Assembly: GCF_000276665.1 (NCBI RefSeq) | Contig: NW_004955417.1 | Coordinates: 28,130,674 to 28,194,673 of the forward strand | DNA: 64,000 bases | From: Chinchilla lanigera | Lineage: Eukaryota > Chordata > Mammalia > Rodentia > Chinchillidae | Reading direction: 5' to 3' | Part shown: one piece after another, positions 34,585 to 46,275 of the stretch | Layout of the letters: each line of letters begins with the position of its first letter | Position numbering within the stretch: the first letter of the stretch is position 1 | Notes under the pieces: model-generated | What the model was told of the DNA's origin: nothing | Seen by the model: only the letters and a program-made list of their open reading frames with translations | Databases searched by the model: none | Translations under genes and position numbers: made by a program

Positions 34585-34625
34585 GCTGTGCTCTGACTGA
34601 GCACCTACTGTGTGCTGGCACTCTG
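34585..34625 (+). repeat. MIR/L2-like remnant
   Basis: The words TGAGCACCTACTGTGTGCTG and GGCACTCTGCTG are the hallmark core block of ancient mammalian MIR/L2 repeats. Confidence 0.6.
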
Positions 34626-36096
34626 CTGCCTGTCTTTTCCCAGCTCGGAGCCTGGAGCTCGCCTCCACCGTCACTCACGCCGGCTCGGCCCTGCCGAGTG
34701 TTTACTTAAGGGGAGTAAACAGGGTTTAAATCACCGTGGCACCATTGACCATATTGCCTGGCGTTTTCAAAGAGTGAGTTTGTCTTCCACCATTACCCTC
34801 CTCCAACCCCGCACAGAAATGTTGACGCCGTCTTTCTGAGGCCCGGACTCCCAGCTGCAAATAGTCCCCAGCTAGGTTTCTAGACCAAATGATGACTTCG
34901 CAGCCCAAGCTCCCGCTGCTTTGTTATTGCAGAACTGCTCATCACCGCCTCAACTGATGCGTTTGTTTCTCCAGTGCTATTAAAAAGGGTGTGCGCTTTT
35001 GCAAAGGGGATGGGACCTCTATTTAATTGCAGCCTGGCTATCTTTTTGAGGAGAGAAGAGAAGAAAGGCAAATGTTTCCCACGGCTCAGGCTGGGGGCTC
35101 CGCGCTCCTCACAGCGCGGTGGGGCGGGGAGCGGGCAGGATGCCCAGCGCTCTCCCACGTGGGGCCGGGGTTGGGTTGGTTTTGTTGCTTTGCTAAGTCA
35201 TTTACCTCCTCCGCCCGGCTCGGCGGCGCTTGGGTGATAATAACTTACTAAGCACCCCGTCTGTGAAGTTAATGCTCCATCCCTAAGGTGCTTCATTTAC
35301 ACTGGGAGGAGTTATTCATGGGCAGAGCTGGTCCATTAGTTCCTGCTTTACCAAATTAGAAAACAAATCCACTGAGAGCTGCAGTGACTTTCCCAGGTCA
35401 GGGGAAGGAAGCGCTGAGTCAGCATGCGCCTCCTCTGAGGACAGCAGGGCTGGTGACTCGGTGTCACCTTCTGGCCTCTGTGATAGGGTTCTGAGGGCAA
35501 CCGGCTTGTCTCTTGCCTTCAGACGGGAACGGAGGCCTCTGTCTGGGCATCTGGGCGGGGAAAACTGCCCGATTTTAGAGACCTCCTCCAAGAATGGACA
35601 GTCCCTTCCCTCCGCAAGGTGAGCTTGGGGTCATGTGTCCACCCGGAAGTGGCACTGAACACTGGACAGGAGCAGTCACCTACAGTTCCCAGCTCCCCAA
35701 GGCTGCTTGGGGCCGCATTCAGTGCCCCGGCATCGGTGTGGCCTGATACAGGGGCTGTCCTGACCGGGAGGAGGAGCTATGTCCCGAGTGATGCCCTCCC
35801 GGCTGAGTGCGCTCCCGTCTCTCAGACCCTGTGTGCCGAGTTAAGCCATGTAAATGCGTCCTGCGGTAGGATCTCCCCGTCTCCTCAGCCCCTTCCCTGG
35901 CCTTAGACGTGGCTGTGGGAGACCACATGAGATCACGCTGCTCCTGGCACCGCTCCTCCTGGCACTCACAAGAAGACGCAACTGCAAAGCTCTCCTGTGA
36001 GTTTGGAGATAAGCGCTTGGTGCTTCGGGGAAGCACTGAGAAAGAATCAGAGTAGAAAACCGCACGGAGAGTGATTGTTTCATCCTTTCATTTTAG

Positions 36097-36405
36097 AAGC
36101 GAGGAACTCAAGACATCACCCACGATTCTTCCTTTACTATCTCTGTGTTTGAACCCAGCTGTACGCCCAACCCCAAGCTCCTCCCGCCTACGACCTGGGC
36201 TCTTCTCGGGGTTATCCTGGTGGTGCTAGTGCTGCTGGGCCTGTTGTCCTCCATCCTGACGCAACTCAAAATCCTGGTGGCCACGTCCTTCTACCCCAGC
36301 GTGGCGAGGGAGCGCACCCTATCCCTGCATGCAAAGCTGCTTAGGAAAAGATCAAAGCAGCTGCCAAGAGAAGTCGAAAGGAAACAGAACCTGTACTTTA
36401 CAGAG
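36097..36405 (+). CDS. DCSTAMP: DCSTAMP coding exon 2 (residues 344-446)
   Basis: The exon begins after TTTTAG at 36096 and ends before GTAAGG at 36406. Its 309 bases are 103 codons in phase 0 with both neighbours. It starts KRGTQDITHDSSF and includes ISVFEPSC with the extracellular Cys. A strong hydrophobic segment lies at about residues 376-400 (WALLGVILVVLVLLGLLSS), and the conserved QLKILVATSFYPSV follows at 399-412. A basic cytoplasmic stretch LLRKRSK (424-430) follows. This completes the DC-STAMP-like domain, including the last membrane span. Reading on past the donor gives a spurious stop at 36433. Confidence 0.96.
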
Positions 36406-37301
36406 GTAAGGCCGACGTGGGAGCGTAACTTCTAATTACGCTGGGGTCCAGTGGGAAGGGCAAAGGGAAAGAGGACTTTAAAGCACTCTTTAACTTCACT
36501 CTGGGGCTTGTATCCCAGCAGGAGGGAGAGCACTGAGGGGAAATAACACACAGCTAGGGCTCTTAGCACTGTGGTTTGAATACTGGGCCAGGAGTCTATG
36601 CCATACCCTTCAAAATATTGGCTTCAAGTAAGTGCCTTCAGCCACATCACAGAGAGGCTATTGAGAAGGCCCTCTGCACTGGTTACTAAAGGACAGTGCC
36701 CACTTTGCAAGGTCAAGGATAAAGAAAAAATATGGAAGGAAGTCTCTACAACTCAGTAAACTTCAAAGAATTTGCTTATTCTTCTGGGTTATTTTACAGA
36801 CACGCACACAAACATAGTGTCTCCCATGGACATACAGAAATGATCATGCCAAAGATTTTGTTTTACTCGTGAGGAAAGATAACTGTAACCAATTCAAAGC
36901 ACACACAGACACACATGGACACACACATACACCATATACACACATACACACATACCACGCACACACACACAGGTCACCAGGGATTCAGAATGAATTTGCT
37001 TAACAGCCGCAGCTAGAACTGGTTCCTTCCTCAAGGGTGATTGGGCAGAGTTGGTTGTGCCCTCTGTAGGTAAGGTCGTCTTCATATTATGGATCAGAGT
37101 CCCTGGCATTGTCACTACTGGCCAGCTGCAACTTACAGAACTGGAAAAGAGTTCACAGCAATAAACCAAGACAACCCATAAAATATGCTTTTCTGTCCAT
37201 TTTAAAGCCTGCAATTTTTCCTAAGACCAGTAGCCCCGTAATAAGAAGTTCATGTCAGAGAAGTTTACTTGGAATGACTTGTTCATTCACCCACTTTTCA
37301 G
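36406..37301 (+). other. DCSTAMP: DCSTAMP last intron
   Basis: Donor GTAAGG and acceptor CCCACTTTTCAG bound 896 bases. It contains an interrupted CA repeat at 36898-36972 and no recognisable exon. Confidence 0.9.
36898..36972. repeat. Interrupted CA microsatellite
   Basis: CACACA and ACATAC words are broken by TGG, CCATAT and CCACG interruptions. It is a candidate polymorphic marker. Confidence 0.85.
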
Positions 37302-37376
37302 GTTCATTTCTGGCTTCCAGTCCTGAGAGTGATGAGGAGGAAGCACATGGAGGTCGCACCTGCAGACCATCTCTAA
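37302..37376 (+). CDS. DCSTAMP: DCSTAMP coding exon 3 (residues 447-470 and stop)
   Basis: After the acceptor TTTTCAG (ending at 37301) the frame reads VHFWLPVLRV MRRKHMEVAP ADHL followed by TAA at 37374-37376. The family-typical xHFWLPVL start and the basic MRRKH stretch identify the C-terminal cytoplasmic tail. The exon joins exon 2 in phase 0 and brings the total to 343+103+24 = 470 residues, exactly the human length. The last residues (ADHL) differ from the human end. It is missed by simple open-frame calling because the true frame is short. Confidence 0.94.
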   Translation, partial: VHFWLPVLRVMRRKHMEVAPADHL

Positions 37377-37765
37377 GGGAGGCTGAGCAGCTCAGCCGCG
37401 CGCACCACTCTCTGGACACTTGGTTGGCACTGCCTGTGCTCAGCAACTGAAGGCTGCGTTACAAAGTCGTCCAGGGTGTGACTTCGTGGGGTCACCTTAT
37501 GTCCCTGGTTGTGGCCCCAGACTGCTCATCACAAAGCCAGACGGTTACCAGGAAATGCCTATGTGGCCTGTTTTCCAAACAAAGCATAGGATCTAGACTG
37601 CGTCACTGTATAACAGGACTGTATCCAGCCACTTTTCTGATGAGTCTCAACAGAGAGCACTACTCAAAGAAAAAAAAAAAAAAAAACAACTGACATCCCT
37701 ACCACAGTGTCACAGGCAGTGCCAAGGAAAACACCCATGTATAAAACCAGCAACACACCTTTAAA
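37377..37765 (+). other. DCSTAMP: DCSTAMP 3' UTR (end uncertain)
   Basis: No canonical AATAAA follows the stop within several hundred bases. The best nearby candidate is the weak variant TATAAA at 37740-37745, which would give a 3' UTR of about 390 bases. A 17-base A run at 37670-37686 is genomic and could prime artefactual cDNA ends. Confidence 0.35.
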
Positions 37766-38140
37766 CTCTTATTGCCTTTCGTGGGCATTCCCTCCCCCAC
37801 CAGGGTCCCCCCCAAGCCCCTGATTCAAACACTGTTTCTGAACCCACTTCCGTCATCTCCCAGTTTCTCCTCACCACTGCTGCCTCTCCGACACCCCATT
37901 TGCCCGTGTCTCTCTTGCTGTCTCTTCCAGCAAATCATCCAGCCTGAGATTAATGATCGAGTCACCTAGAGACCACATCTGTCAGAGTCATCTGACAGAC
38001 TTGTTAAAATGCGCTTGTTAAAATCCTGAGCTTCTTTTTATCTTTAACTATCTCAAAATAATGAGGAAGGATAAACTCTCCTTGAATACTGATTCTATTA
38101 TCTTGAAAGTGCCAGGATGGGGGAAATTATTTTTATTTAA
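37766..38140. other. Intergenic sequence after DCSTAMP
   Basis: This short pyrimidine-rich stretch followed by AT-rich DNA contains no recognisable gene or repeat. Confidence 0.45.
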
Positions 38141-38144
38141 CATT

Positions 38145-38830
38145 TTGAAAAGCTTTTCCTTTTGAATAATCTCAGACTTACTAAAAGTTGCAAAAGCAGT
38201 GGACTTCCATGCACCCTTCACCATCACCCCAGGTGTGAGCATCTCCCGTGACCATGGCATAGTTCTTAAAACCACAGAAACGGCATTGGACAATGCATGA
38301 TCTACAGAATTCATGCAGTTTTTGTCATTTATCCCACTCATGGCCCTTTCATGGTCCTTGATGCAATCTAGTCATCTCCTTTCTTCGTCCCATCCAACTG
38401 GGGACAGTTCCTCAGTCCTTTTCTTTCATGACTTGACACCTCTGCAGAGTACTGGCCAGGTGTTTTGTGAAATGTTCGTCAGCTGGGTTTGCCTGATGTT
38501 TCCTCTAATTACAGCCAGGTGCAAATGCATTTTTGGTGCAAATACTACAAAAGTTGTAAGATGCCTTTCTTTATGTGTCATAGAGGGCAGTCCACAATGT
38601 CCACACGTGTCAGGGAAGGTTAGTTTTGGTCATTTGGTTAAGGTGTTATCGGCCACCAGATTCTTCCACTGCAAAGTGGTTGTCTTTCTCTTCGTGATAA
38701 ATAAGCATCTCATGGGGAGATACTTTGAGACTATGTACATAAACTGTGCCTTATATTTTTGCCCTCTGATTTTAGCATCTGTGGATGTAAAACTTACTAC
38801 TCTGGTGATCAGATAGTGATTTTTCTGTCC
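38145..38830. mobile_element. Old L1 (L1M-type) 3'-region fragment
   Basis: Characteristic blocks occur in the expected order: AAAAGTTGCAAAAGCAGTGG, GACAGTTCCTCAGTCC, TCATGACTTGACACCTCTG, GAGTACTGGCCAGGTGTTTT, TTGGTTAAGGTGTTATC and GAGATACTTTGAGACTATG. They match the noncoding 3' region of ancient mammalian L1M elements. No coding capacity remains. Confidence 0.7.
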
Positions 38831-39546
38831 CTACATTTTCTTCTCCATGTCTCATTGCAGTTCTGCTCTAAGGAACAACAGTGTCTCAGCACATCCGTGG
38901 TAAAAATGGCTCTCACCTTGGTGGGACCGCACAGGCTCCATGAGCTTCCCAGACGTTGGAACCTGAGGAACCACCAGGCCTTGTCCACTGAGCCTGCACC
39001 CTTGGCCCTATAAATGGGCCAAACATGCGGCATTTGTGTGCTGGGATCTGGGTTGTTTATTATTCACTGCAAACTCAAGCCTATCTGCTCAAAGGCCTAC
39101 CCACAGCACCGTGTTTTTACCTGTCAAATTCTTTCAAAAATCCTGCAGACAAGCCTCTTTGAAGCCATCTCCAGGCAGCCCATTTTGCATACCCCTAAAC
39201 CTCTCCTCACATCTGCTGGCTCCAAGATCCCAACCCACTGTAGCTTTGCATTCTCTGACCAAGGCCTTCTCCACGGTGCTGCTGAGCAACACCTCAGGGA
39301 CACACTGACCCCTCCCTGGCCCGGGGAGATCCCTGAACCTCTCCCTCTGGGTGGTCCCATGCCCTTTTCCAGTGAGCCACCTGATTAAGGTAATTGTGTT
39401 AGTGCCTCCCCTAGTGGTCACATCTTTTCCCAAGATCAGTCCCTAAGTCCCTCAACCTGCTACAAGACAATGTCTCTGTGCCATAAGGTATGAAAATCAG
39501 GTGTGAACAGGTCAGATAAATCACCAGAGGTTAAAACTGTTAGCAC

Positions 39547-39745
39547 GCTGTATTAGTCAGCTTTCCCTTTACTGGGTCACAGTACCTGCCACCCACAGTT
39601 TAGAGAAGGAAAAGCTTAACGAGCTCACAGTTTCAGCAGATTCAGTTCATGGTCAGCTGTCTCCAAGGGAGAAACGTCGTGGCAGAAGGGCCTGGTGGAG
39701 CGAAGATGCGTAGTTGACGGTAGCCAGAAGGCAGAGCAGGGAACA
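39547..39745 (-). mobile_element. MaLR-type LTR remnant, antisense
   Basis: TGTATTAGTCAGCTTTCC at the start, then GAGCTCACAGTTTCAGCAG and CAGTTCATGGTCAGCTG, match the reverse strand of a MaLR (ORR1/MST-like) LTR or the sequence just inside it. It is short and diverged. Confidence 0.6.
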
Positions 39746-39984
39746 GTGCCAACAGGAAGGGGTGAAGAATCAATATAGTGTCCTGGATCCACCTGGACAC
39801 TCCAAAGTGTGCTTTACTAATCCCTCAGTGGCTTCCAAGGCAGTCAGATGACACAGTTAAGCTTAATGACGATGCATGTGATGAAATGTGAACACAAATT
39901 CTTTGTAGTCTATTGATTTTGCCAACCTTGGTTAAGGACAAAGAGATCAGCTTTCTTGGCCAGTGATTGTCAAACTGTTCGCAA

Positions 39985-40136
39985 TTCCTGGATGCACAAG
40001 CATCCTAAAAATTGCTGCTGCCCAGCCTCACCCTCACAGACCCTGACTTTGCTGAAATAAGGCCTGGGCATTGGCATGTTGGAACCTCCTTGGTGATTCT
40101 AATGGGCAGGTAGGATTGAGAACCACTATTCCAAGG
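39985..40136. mobile_element. MER5-like hAT (Charlie) DNA transposon fragment
   Basis: GGCCTGGGCATTGGCATGTT, TTGGTGATTCTAATGGGCAG and GGATTGAGAACCACTA form the typical end of a MER5-type nonautonomous hAT element, preceded by GCTGCTGCCCAGCCTCACCC. Confidence 0.75.
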
Positions 40137-42020
40137 AATCTTACAGAATTACAGGCCTTCAGTGGTGAAAATTCTTCAATGCAAGGAGCCTGCATTAGAA
40201 ATCTGTCTGGCTCAGCATTCTCAAAGTGTGTTCCTCTGGCCACTGGCCAGGCCTTCCGCTGCTTCACAAAAAGAGTGATGAAGAGCACATTCTTCAGCAA
40301 TTTGCACTGTCCGTTTCTACCTTGGAGTTACACAAAGCACATTGGAATAATGAAAACCATAGAGAAATCGTATGGTAACATTGAGAAATTCTAATAATAA
40401 ATATATAATATTACAGATTATGATAACTATAATAACAAATTTCTTTCAATCTGTGTCACCCAGAATTTCCTCTAATTATTAAACCATGGAAAATTCTACC
40501 TGCAGTAATTATTAACATCATGCAGGACCAGTTCTATGGCCCCTGCTTTGGTGTATGCTCATGAAATTGGCATGACTGTTAGCTGAAAAATCATTGGAAA
40601 GCATGAGGACACATTTGGGATCTTGGCTTATGTAAACACTTGTAATTGTATCCATTGCTGTATTTTCTTCTGTGTTTTCTCATTTGTTTGTGTTTGTGGT
40701 ATTAGGGACGGAACCATGGCAAGTGCCAGGCAAGCTAGGTGGATGCTCTACCACCCCAGCCATGTCACGCTTTCCAAACAAATCCATGCCTGCATGATGG
40801 GTGAATTTGTGTTTGCATTTTAAACTTATCCCTCCTACAGCGATCTACTCCACATTAACCAAGGCAAAGAATCTACTGTTCAAATTGTTAGAGATTGCAG
40901 GTTGCTTTTGAGGTTCTGAATTCTGTTAAAGAACATACTATTTACCAACAACATCACCAACATCCAGAGCAAACATTTGACCAAAGCCACATAGAAGGTT
41001 CTGGTGATGCTCAGAAAATCACCTTGATGCCTGCTTTTGGCAGACCTGCTTTTGCTCCCAATCCACTCAGCTAGTCAAACGGATGCTTTGCCAATAAATA
41101 GAAATGTGCAGCAGCTTTAGGAAAGCACCGAGGGTGGGGACACGTGGCATTGGCAGCCCTGGTGGGGTTCTGGGCATCGCCCACCTCAGGTGCCCAGCCC
41201 ACCCCTCTTCTCTGTAACGAGGGCCCCAGAGAGGTGGGAGAGTCTCTCGATGTCTTTGAGACCAGACCTCCCTTTCTACAGCAGCTAGCTCTGCTGCCTC
41301 CAATGACTTTGAGCTGGTCACAGCGCTTCCTGTGTCCCTTTTCCAGGCAAGTCTGTCCTTACTCTGAGGTCTCCTCCTGGGTAGGACAGACTGGCCAGGA
41401 CGGGCTGCCGGGAAGGGCTGTTTTGATCATGGAAACAGGATCTGGACTTGCTCATTAGGGCCAATCTAATAAGGACATATAATGCTTCTTTAATTGCAGC
41501 TTATCACTTTTGATTTAAATAAATTGCTGGTAAAATCCCTTGAGACATCTATTGTGAAATGTGCCCTGTTAATCTTGTAGAGGCAGAAAGATCCTGCTCA
41601 AGGTAATTTCATAATGCTTTCTCTTTTCACCTCTAATTTTATTGGCCTATGAAAGTATATTACATTACAGCCTAAGTCATCATTTCCCATCTATGAATCC
41701 CAATTTGGTGCCCTTTTTTTATGGGGTCTTCCAAGGGTCATTGTGCTGACCTCATTGGCCCCACATGTGCTGTCAATAGAGCTTGTCCTTGAGAATAAAA
41801 TGTAGTAATTCTAAGTACCTTCATACCATAGTAACAGATTTCACTTACTGTTCTACTTGGTATGTCAAACATTATCTTTCCTCTTAGATTCTATGTCTCC
41901 TGCTTTCTCTGTTCAGATCTAATTAATTGTAATTATAATATGGGGTATGTTAACGTCTTCTCACATATGTTTTCGTCTTAATTGCCTAAGAGGAAGAAAT
42001 ACACATACCTTCCTGTAAGG
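40137..42020. other. DCSTAMP-DPYS intergenic sequence
   Basis: No gene is recognised. An antisense ID-like SINE lies at 40680-40765 (GTATTAGGGACGGAACCATG, GATGCTCTACCACCCCAGCC). A low-GC block at 41450-42000 has the look of conserved noncoding DNA (TTAATTG, TTTAAATAAATTG and TTTATTGGCC words) but no motif that identifies a function. Confidence 0.45.
40680..40765 (-). repeat. Diverged ID-like SINE, antisense
   Basis: A T-rich head, GGTATTAGGGACGGAACC and GATGCTCTACCACCCCAGCC correspond to the reverse of the B-box and A-box regions of a tRNA-derived element. It is an old copy. Confidence 0.6.
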
Positions 42021-42021
42021 G

Positions 42022-42425
42022 AGTGTGCTGCTTAATCTTGATTGTCACCTTGGCTGGATTAAGAGACCCTGGAGAGCTGACTGGGTTGTGAGGGCATTAA
42101 TCTCATCAATGGGTTAGCTCTTCGATGAGTTAATAGCTGAATGAGCTCTTAGGATGTGGGGCCTAGTTGGAGGAACTTGATGATGGGGGGGTGGCCTGGC
42201 GGACTATATCTGGTCCCTGGTCCTGTCCTCTCTGGTTCATTCCCTGCTCTCTGGTGGCAGAGTTGAGCAGCTTTGCTTCACCATGCCCTTCTGCCATGAT
42301 ATTTCAGCCTTGAAGCCAGCCAACCATGGACTGAACCCACTGAACTACCATGCCAAATTAAACCTCTCCTCCTTTAAATTTTAAGTGTCAGGTATTTTGT
42401 CCCAACAATGAGAATGCTGGCCAAG
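42022..42425 (+). mobile_element. MaLR-type solo LTR
   Basis: It opens with CTTAATCTTGATTGTCACCT and GGCTGGATTAAGAGACCCTG. CACCATGCCCTTCTGCCATG and GCCAACCATGGACTGAACCC follow. It ends with a polyadenylation-like AAATTAAACCTCTCCTCC before GTATTTTGTCCCAACAATGA. These are standard mammalian/rodent MaLR LTR blocks in sense orientation. No internal region is attached. Confidence 0.75.
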
Positions 42426-42930
42426 CCAAGGAGTAAGGGTTAGTAATAGTGATTCTCAACAAGTAATGAGATCACTGAAGCCAATTATTTAAACTATACA
42501 GTGGAAAAGAGAGGGACTGGATGATCACGAGTGGGGTTTGAGTGTAGATATGTATCTACATTTAAACATCTGTTATATTAGACAAATAGAGCTGCTGTAC
42601 CATGCAAGGGAAAGGCCTGACTCAGAGTTTAAAACCCCTTTTGGAGCAATTTGAATATATGCAAATGGAGGGTGAAAAAGATGACAACAGAAATAAAAGT
42701 ACAACTCCCTGGGGTCCCTTTAGTTAAAGCCAAAAGCATTTGCACTGCTTTCCTGGGTGCTGAGGACATGCACAGTGTGGTGTGTGGGGTGGTCTTATCC
42801 TTGTCCCCAGCCTCATTTGGCAAAGACAAGAAAGGGTGTAGCCATTGATTGCATCTTGGGGCTCAGGAAGTGGACAGCTTTGAGGACTCAGAGGACCAGA
42901 GGGTGGAAACAAAGATGCACCTCTCATGCT

Positions 42931-43025
42931 CTACAGTCGTGGTTTCCAAATGATCATCAGAATCACCTGAAGAAGTAAAAATAAAAGATAATAAAATTAT
43001 AAATTCCCAAACCTAATCCCAGAGA
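42931..43025. mobile_element. MER5-like fragment
   Basis: GTGGTTTCCAAATGATCATC and AGAATCACCTGAAGAAG, then AACCTAATCCCAGAGA, resemble one half of a MER5-type element. Confidence 0.5.
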
Positions 43026-43059
43026 GACTGGATGCCCCCCTAGCCCGCATGCACTCAGA

Positions 43060-43325
43060 GGGGGGCTTTTGGAGCATGACTGGACTGTGGGGGCTTATAG
43101 CTGACTTGTTAAGTGGGATCTGGAGTCACTGGGGGTGTCCCTCCCTACTCCTTTCTTTTCTCTCTCTCTTTCTACTTCCTGTCCACCCTGCCCTGATCAT
43201 CACACCTCTGCCAGGTCCCTCTGCTACACTGCACTGCCTAGGAGCCAGCTGACCACGGACCAAACCATGAGCCAAAAGAACTCTCCTCTCCCTTGAGTAG
43301 TGGGTATCAGTGTTGCATCTCACCA
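43060..43325 (+). mobile_element. MaLR-like LTR fragment
   Basis: The order ATAGCTGACTTGTTAAGTG, a pyrimidine-rich centre, GAGCCAGCTGACCACGGACC and CAAACCATGAGCCAAAAGAA parallels the 3' half of sense MaLR LTRs. It is more diverged than the copy at 42022. Confidence 0.5.
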
Positions 43326-43924
43326 ACACGGGAAGTGCGTAGAACCCTGACTTAAATAGTCAGGAAGGGCCCTAGGATCCCGTATTCTTGGGAACTTCAT
43401 CCATGAGTTGGACATGAGTGGTAACCATGGATTTGGTTGCCACTGGTTTAGAGATGAGGGAGGGCTTAGCCTTGGAGATGAGGGAGGGCTGATTAAATAA
43501 CACATCTAGACAGCGTCTAGGTAATTTGTACGGACACACAGAAAACTTCCACCTACCTTGCTGAGCCACTACTCTTCTCCAAGAGGGTAAAATGCTCACC
43601 GCCTGTCAGGAGCTCTCCAGTCCTCCTGGCCTGCAGTCTAACACACAAATCCGGGTGGGCAGGCACCCAAGCAAAGGCAAAACCCATGATGACCCCATGT
43701 ATAGGACAGTTTTTGCCTATAGTTAGCTATTTATTAAATATGAATTAGTATCCAATAGTATTTTTTAATTAAACTCTTGCATTTAGGGAATAGTAGGTCA
43801 CATTTTTCCCAGTGGAAGGGAAATGTGACTGTAATAATCCCGATACTGTACAAAGAGATACTTTTAGAATTGGGAAGGCTGGGTTCAAATCCATATTCTA
43901 ATTATTAGTGACAAAAACTTAAGC

Positions 43925-44050
43925 AGCTTAGATCTTATCTCTCCAAGCCTCTGTTATGTTATTTGTAACATGAGGCTTAAAATACCCATCTTGTAGCACT
44001 TCTGAGAATTAAATGAGATGACGTACATCAAGTCACCAGCATACTTCCTC
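43925..44050 (+). repeat. MIR-like SINE remnant
   Basis: CTCTCCAAGCCTCTGTTATG, TTTGTAACATGAGGCTTAAA, ACCCATCTTGTAGCACTTCT and GAGAATTAAATGAGATGA follow the standard MIR core order. Confidence 0.65.
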
Positions 44051-44619
44051 CCCCAAAGTGGAGTAATATTTGGATGAGCTTTCTTCTTTCCCACAATTCC
44101 TTGCCCCGCCCCACTTGTTTCAACTTCTGACAATAGGATTTGATACTGAGAGAGTAAGAACAACAAAGAAGGAATTTCAGCCAGGCTTCAAGTATACTAG
44201 GGACTGGCAAGCTATAAATGTTACTGTCTGCGCAGGGCAGAGAGTGAATATTTCAGGCCTTATGGTCCTTGGTCTCCCTTGCCACCACCCCACTCTGCCA
44301 CTGTCGTGAGGAGCCCCCATGGGCCCTGAGCAAAGGAATGGATGCTGCTGCCCCTGCAGATTTGGCTTGCGGACTCTGCTGTACAAACACCTGGTAAAGC
44401 AGGAAGGCTTCGCAAACCCAGGAGCTGATGCAGGATGTGAGGCAATGGGAATCTTCAAGTCAGAAAGAAAAAAATAATGTATTTTTGCCATGAGATAGCT
44501 GGATGACTTTGCAAACCATCTCACCTCTCCCAGCTAGACTGTTATAAAGACAGAAAGTCGAGCTAAGGGACCCTTGACAAGGGTGCAGTCTCATAGCTCA
44601 CAGTTCTTTGAGGGGGACA

Positions 44620-44665
44620 GCAGCTCCCAGGGACAGCAGCTCCCGGGGACAGCCTGAAGGGGACA
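44620..44665 (+). repeat. Small tandem repeat (GGGGACAGCAGCTCC)
   Basis: GGGACAGCAGCTCCC occurs twice with small changes, followed by two further GGGGACAG words. Confidence 0.75.
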
Positions 44666-45179
44666 GTGCCCCGGGGCCAGGTTGGACTGGCTTGTTCTTT
44701 CATGACTGGTCAATGACTTGTGAAGAACAAGGGAAGCGCTCCGGTCATCGGTGTAATTTATTTGATGAAAAGGGGAAAAGATAACATTAGGTCAAAATAA
44801 ATGTTATTTTCTCCATAGACACAAAGAAGCAATCTGAAAAGTTATTCAATTCTAAATGTCACTTGTAATTTCATAAGGCCTGAAGTCAGATTGCAATATC
44901 AGTGGCTGACGACCTGAAAATGGAAAGTCTTGCTTTTTCAAAGCCAACGATGCACTCACTATAAATGTGATATATTAATTAGGAGGGGGTGGAAGAAATC
45001 AAACTGTTTTTACAAAGGAAGCCATGGGGAAGAGTGTACTGCAACAGGAAGCGGGCCATGCTGTGTAAGTGGAAATGCTAACGTAACCTTGGAAATACAT
45101 ACATTGTTCTGAAATAGACAAGAGGATACAGGAAACAATGCCAAATTAAAAACTGGGAGAACTGCATTTTTAGTCTGTT

Positions 45180-45330
45180 TGTTTGGCTTTGCTCACTTTC
45201 CTTCTTTTCTTTTCTGTCTCTCCCTCCCTCCCTTCCTTTATTCATGCATGCATGTGGTGCCAGGGAAGAAACCCAGCACCTCTTGTTCACCGGCAAGGGC
45301 TGCAGCACTGATGGACATCCCCAGCCCAGA
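45180..45330 (-). repeat. Antisense ID-like SINE with T/C-rich tail
   Basis: A TTTCCTTC-rich stretch, CATGTGGTGCCAGGGAAGAA, CCCAGCACCTCTTGTTC and GATGGACATCCCCAGCCC resemble a diverged antisense ID element. Confidence 0.45.
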
Positions 45331-46263
45331 ACTGGTCCTAACTCAGGCCCTGCAACCGAGTGGCACGGCCAAGGCCCTCCCGACCTTGACTCAGTTCAGG
45401 TCTTTCCAGAAAATGTCATCACAGCTGTGCAGTGTCCTTATCCTGGCCTCCCACCCAAATCCCACGAGCAAAGCTATCACAGTTTTGTAGATAAGGAAAT
45501 CAAGGCACAGGGAGTCCAAGCACCTGTGCACAGCTCTGGGAGGAGGATTTGAACACAGTCTCTCCTTACTGGCTTTCATGTGACCTCCCCCAGCTCAGTG
45601 TCTTGCACCCAAGCCCCGTGGGGTAGAGCACACGGGCTGGCAGCTGGTCAGGCCCCTAGCCCTGGCCCTGCCAGTGGCCTGCTTCCTCTCCACCTCTCTG
45701 CTCCCCAGATTCCCCATTGCACAACCTCTCCTGGCCTCCCCGGTTCCTTCCTTCTGTCCTCAGAGGCTGAAGCAGAGTCCACAGCATCTCCCCGACTCCA
45801 TTTCCCGAGTGAGATGGGAGAGGCTGCCTTCTGCAGTCTGGGTGCTGGTGGGTGCTAAGCCCTACCATGGTCACAGTGTGGTTCTTGCCTACTTTAAAGC
45901 CCTTTGCTATCACTCCAGATGCCTTTTCTGCAATAAAACATGCAGGAACAGCTACGCAACTAGAAAACTGTTTTGCTCAAAACCAGCATCGTTCTCCTTG
46001 TCATCCACACTGAAAAACTGCCTTCCTTGTACTTCAGCGTTCTAAGTGTCACAGGACATTACTTCAGCCTGCACGGGGCGTGGCTTCTCTTTGAAAGTCT
46101 GCACCACTCAGCCGGAGTCCAAGAGAGCTTCTGAGAGCTGCGGTCTGGAGCCCCCAGCCCACTCCGCGTGCTATTTTTGAGAAGCCTAAGCCCGGTGTGC
46201 AGTCTTTGCAGGTTTTTCTCTCAAGTGTTCCTGAGCCTGTGCGGATGGCATTTATGCAACTCC

Positions 46264-46275
46264 GAGAGAGAGAGG

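Larger units (their letters stand above)
32861..36096 (+). other. DCSTAMP: DCSTAMP intron between coding exons 1 and 2
   Basis: The donor is GTAAGG and the acceptor is CTTTCATTTTAG. The intron contains a degenerate TG tract near 33463-33572, a MIR/L2-like remnant at 34585-34625 and an AT-rich block near 34880-35050. No coding exon is recognised within it; the open frames are chance. Confidence 0.9.

Noticed and set aside
36406..36435. Extension of DCSTAMP exon 2 to a stop
   Set aside because: GTAAGG donor at the family boundary, with the true C-terminal exon found at 37302.
37109..37450. 113-codon + frame overlapping DCSTAMP exon 3
   Set aside because: Wrong reading frame; the DCSTAMP frame of exon 3 is supported by family homology and phase.
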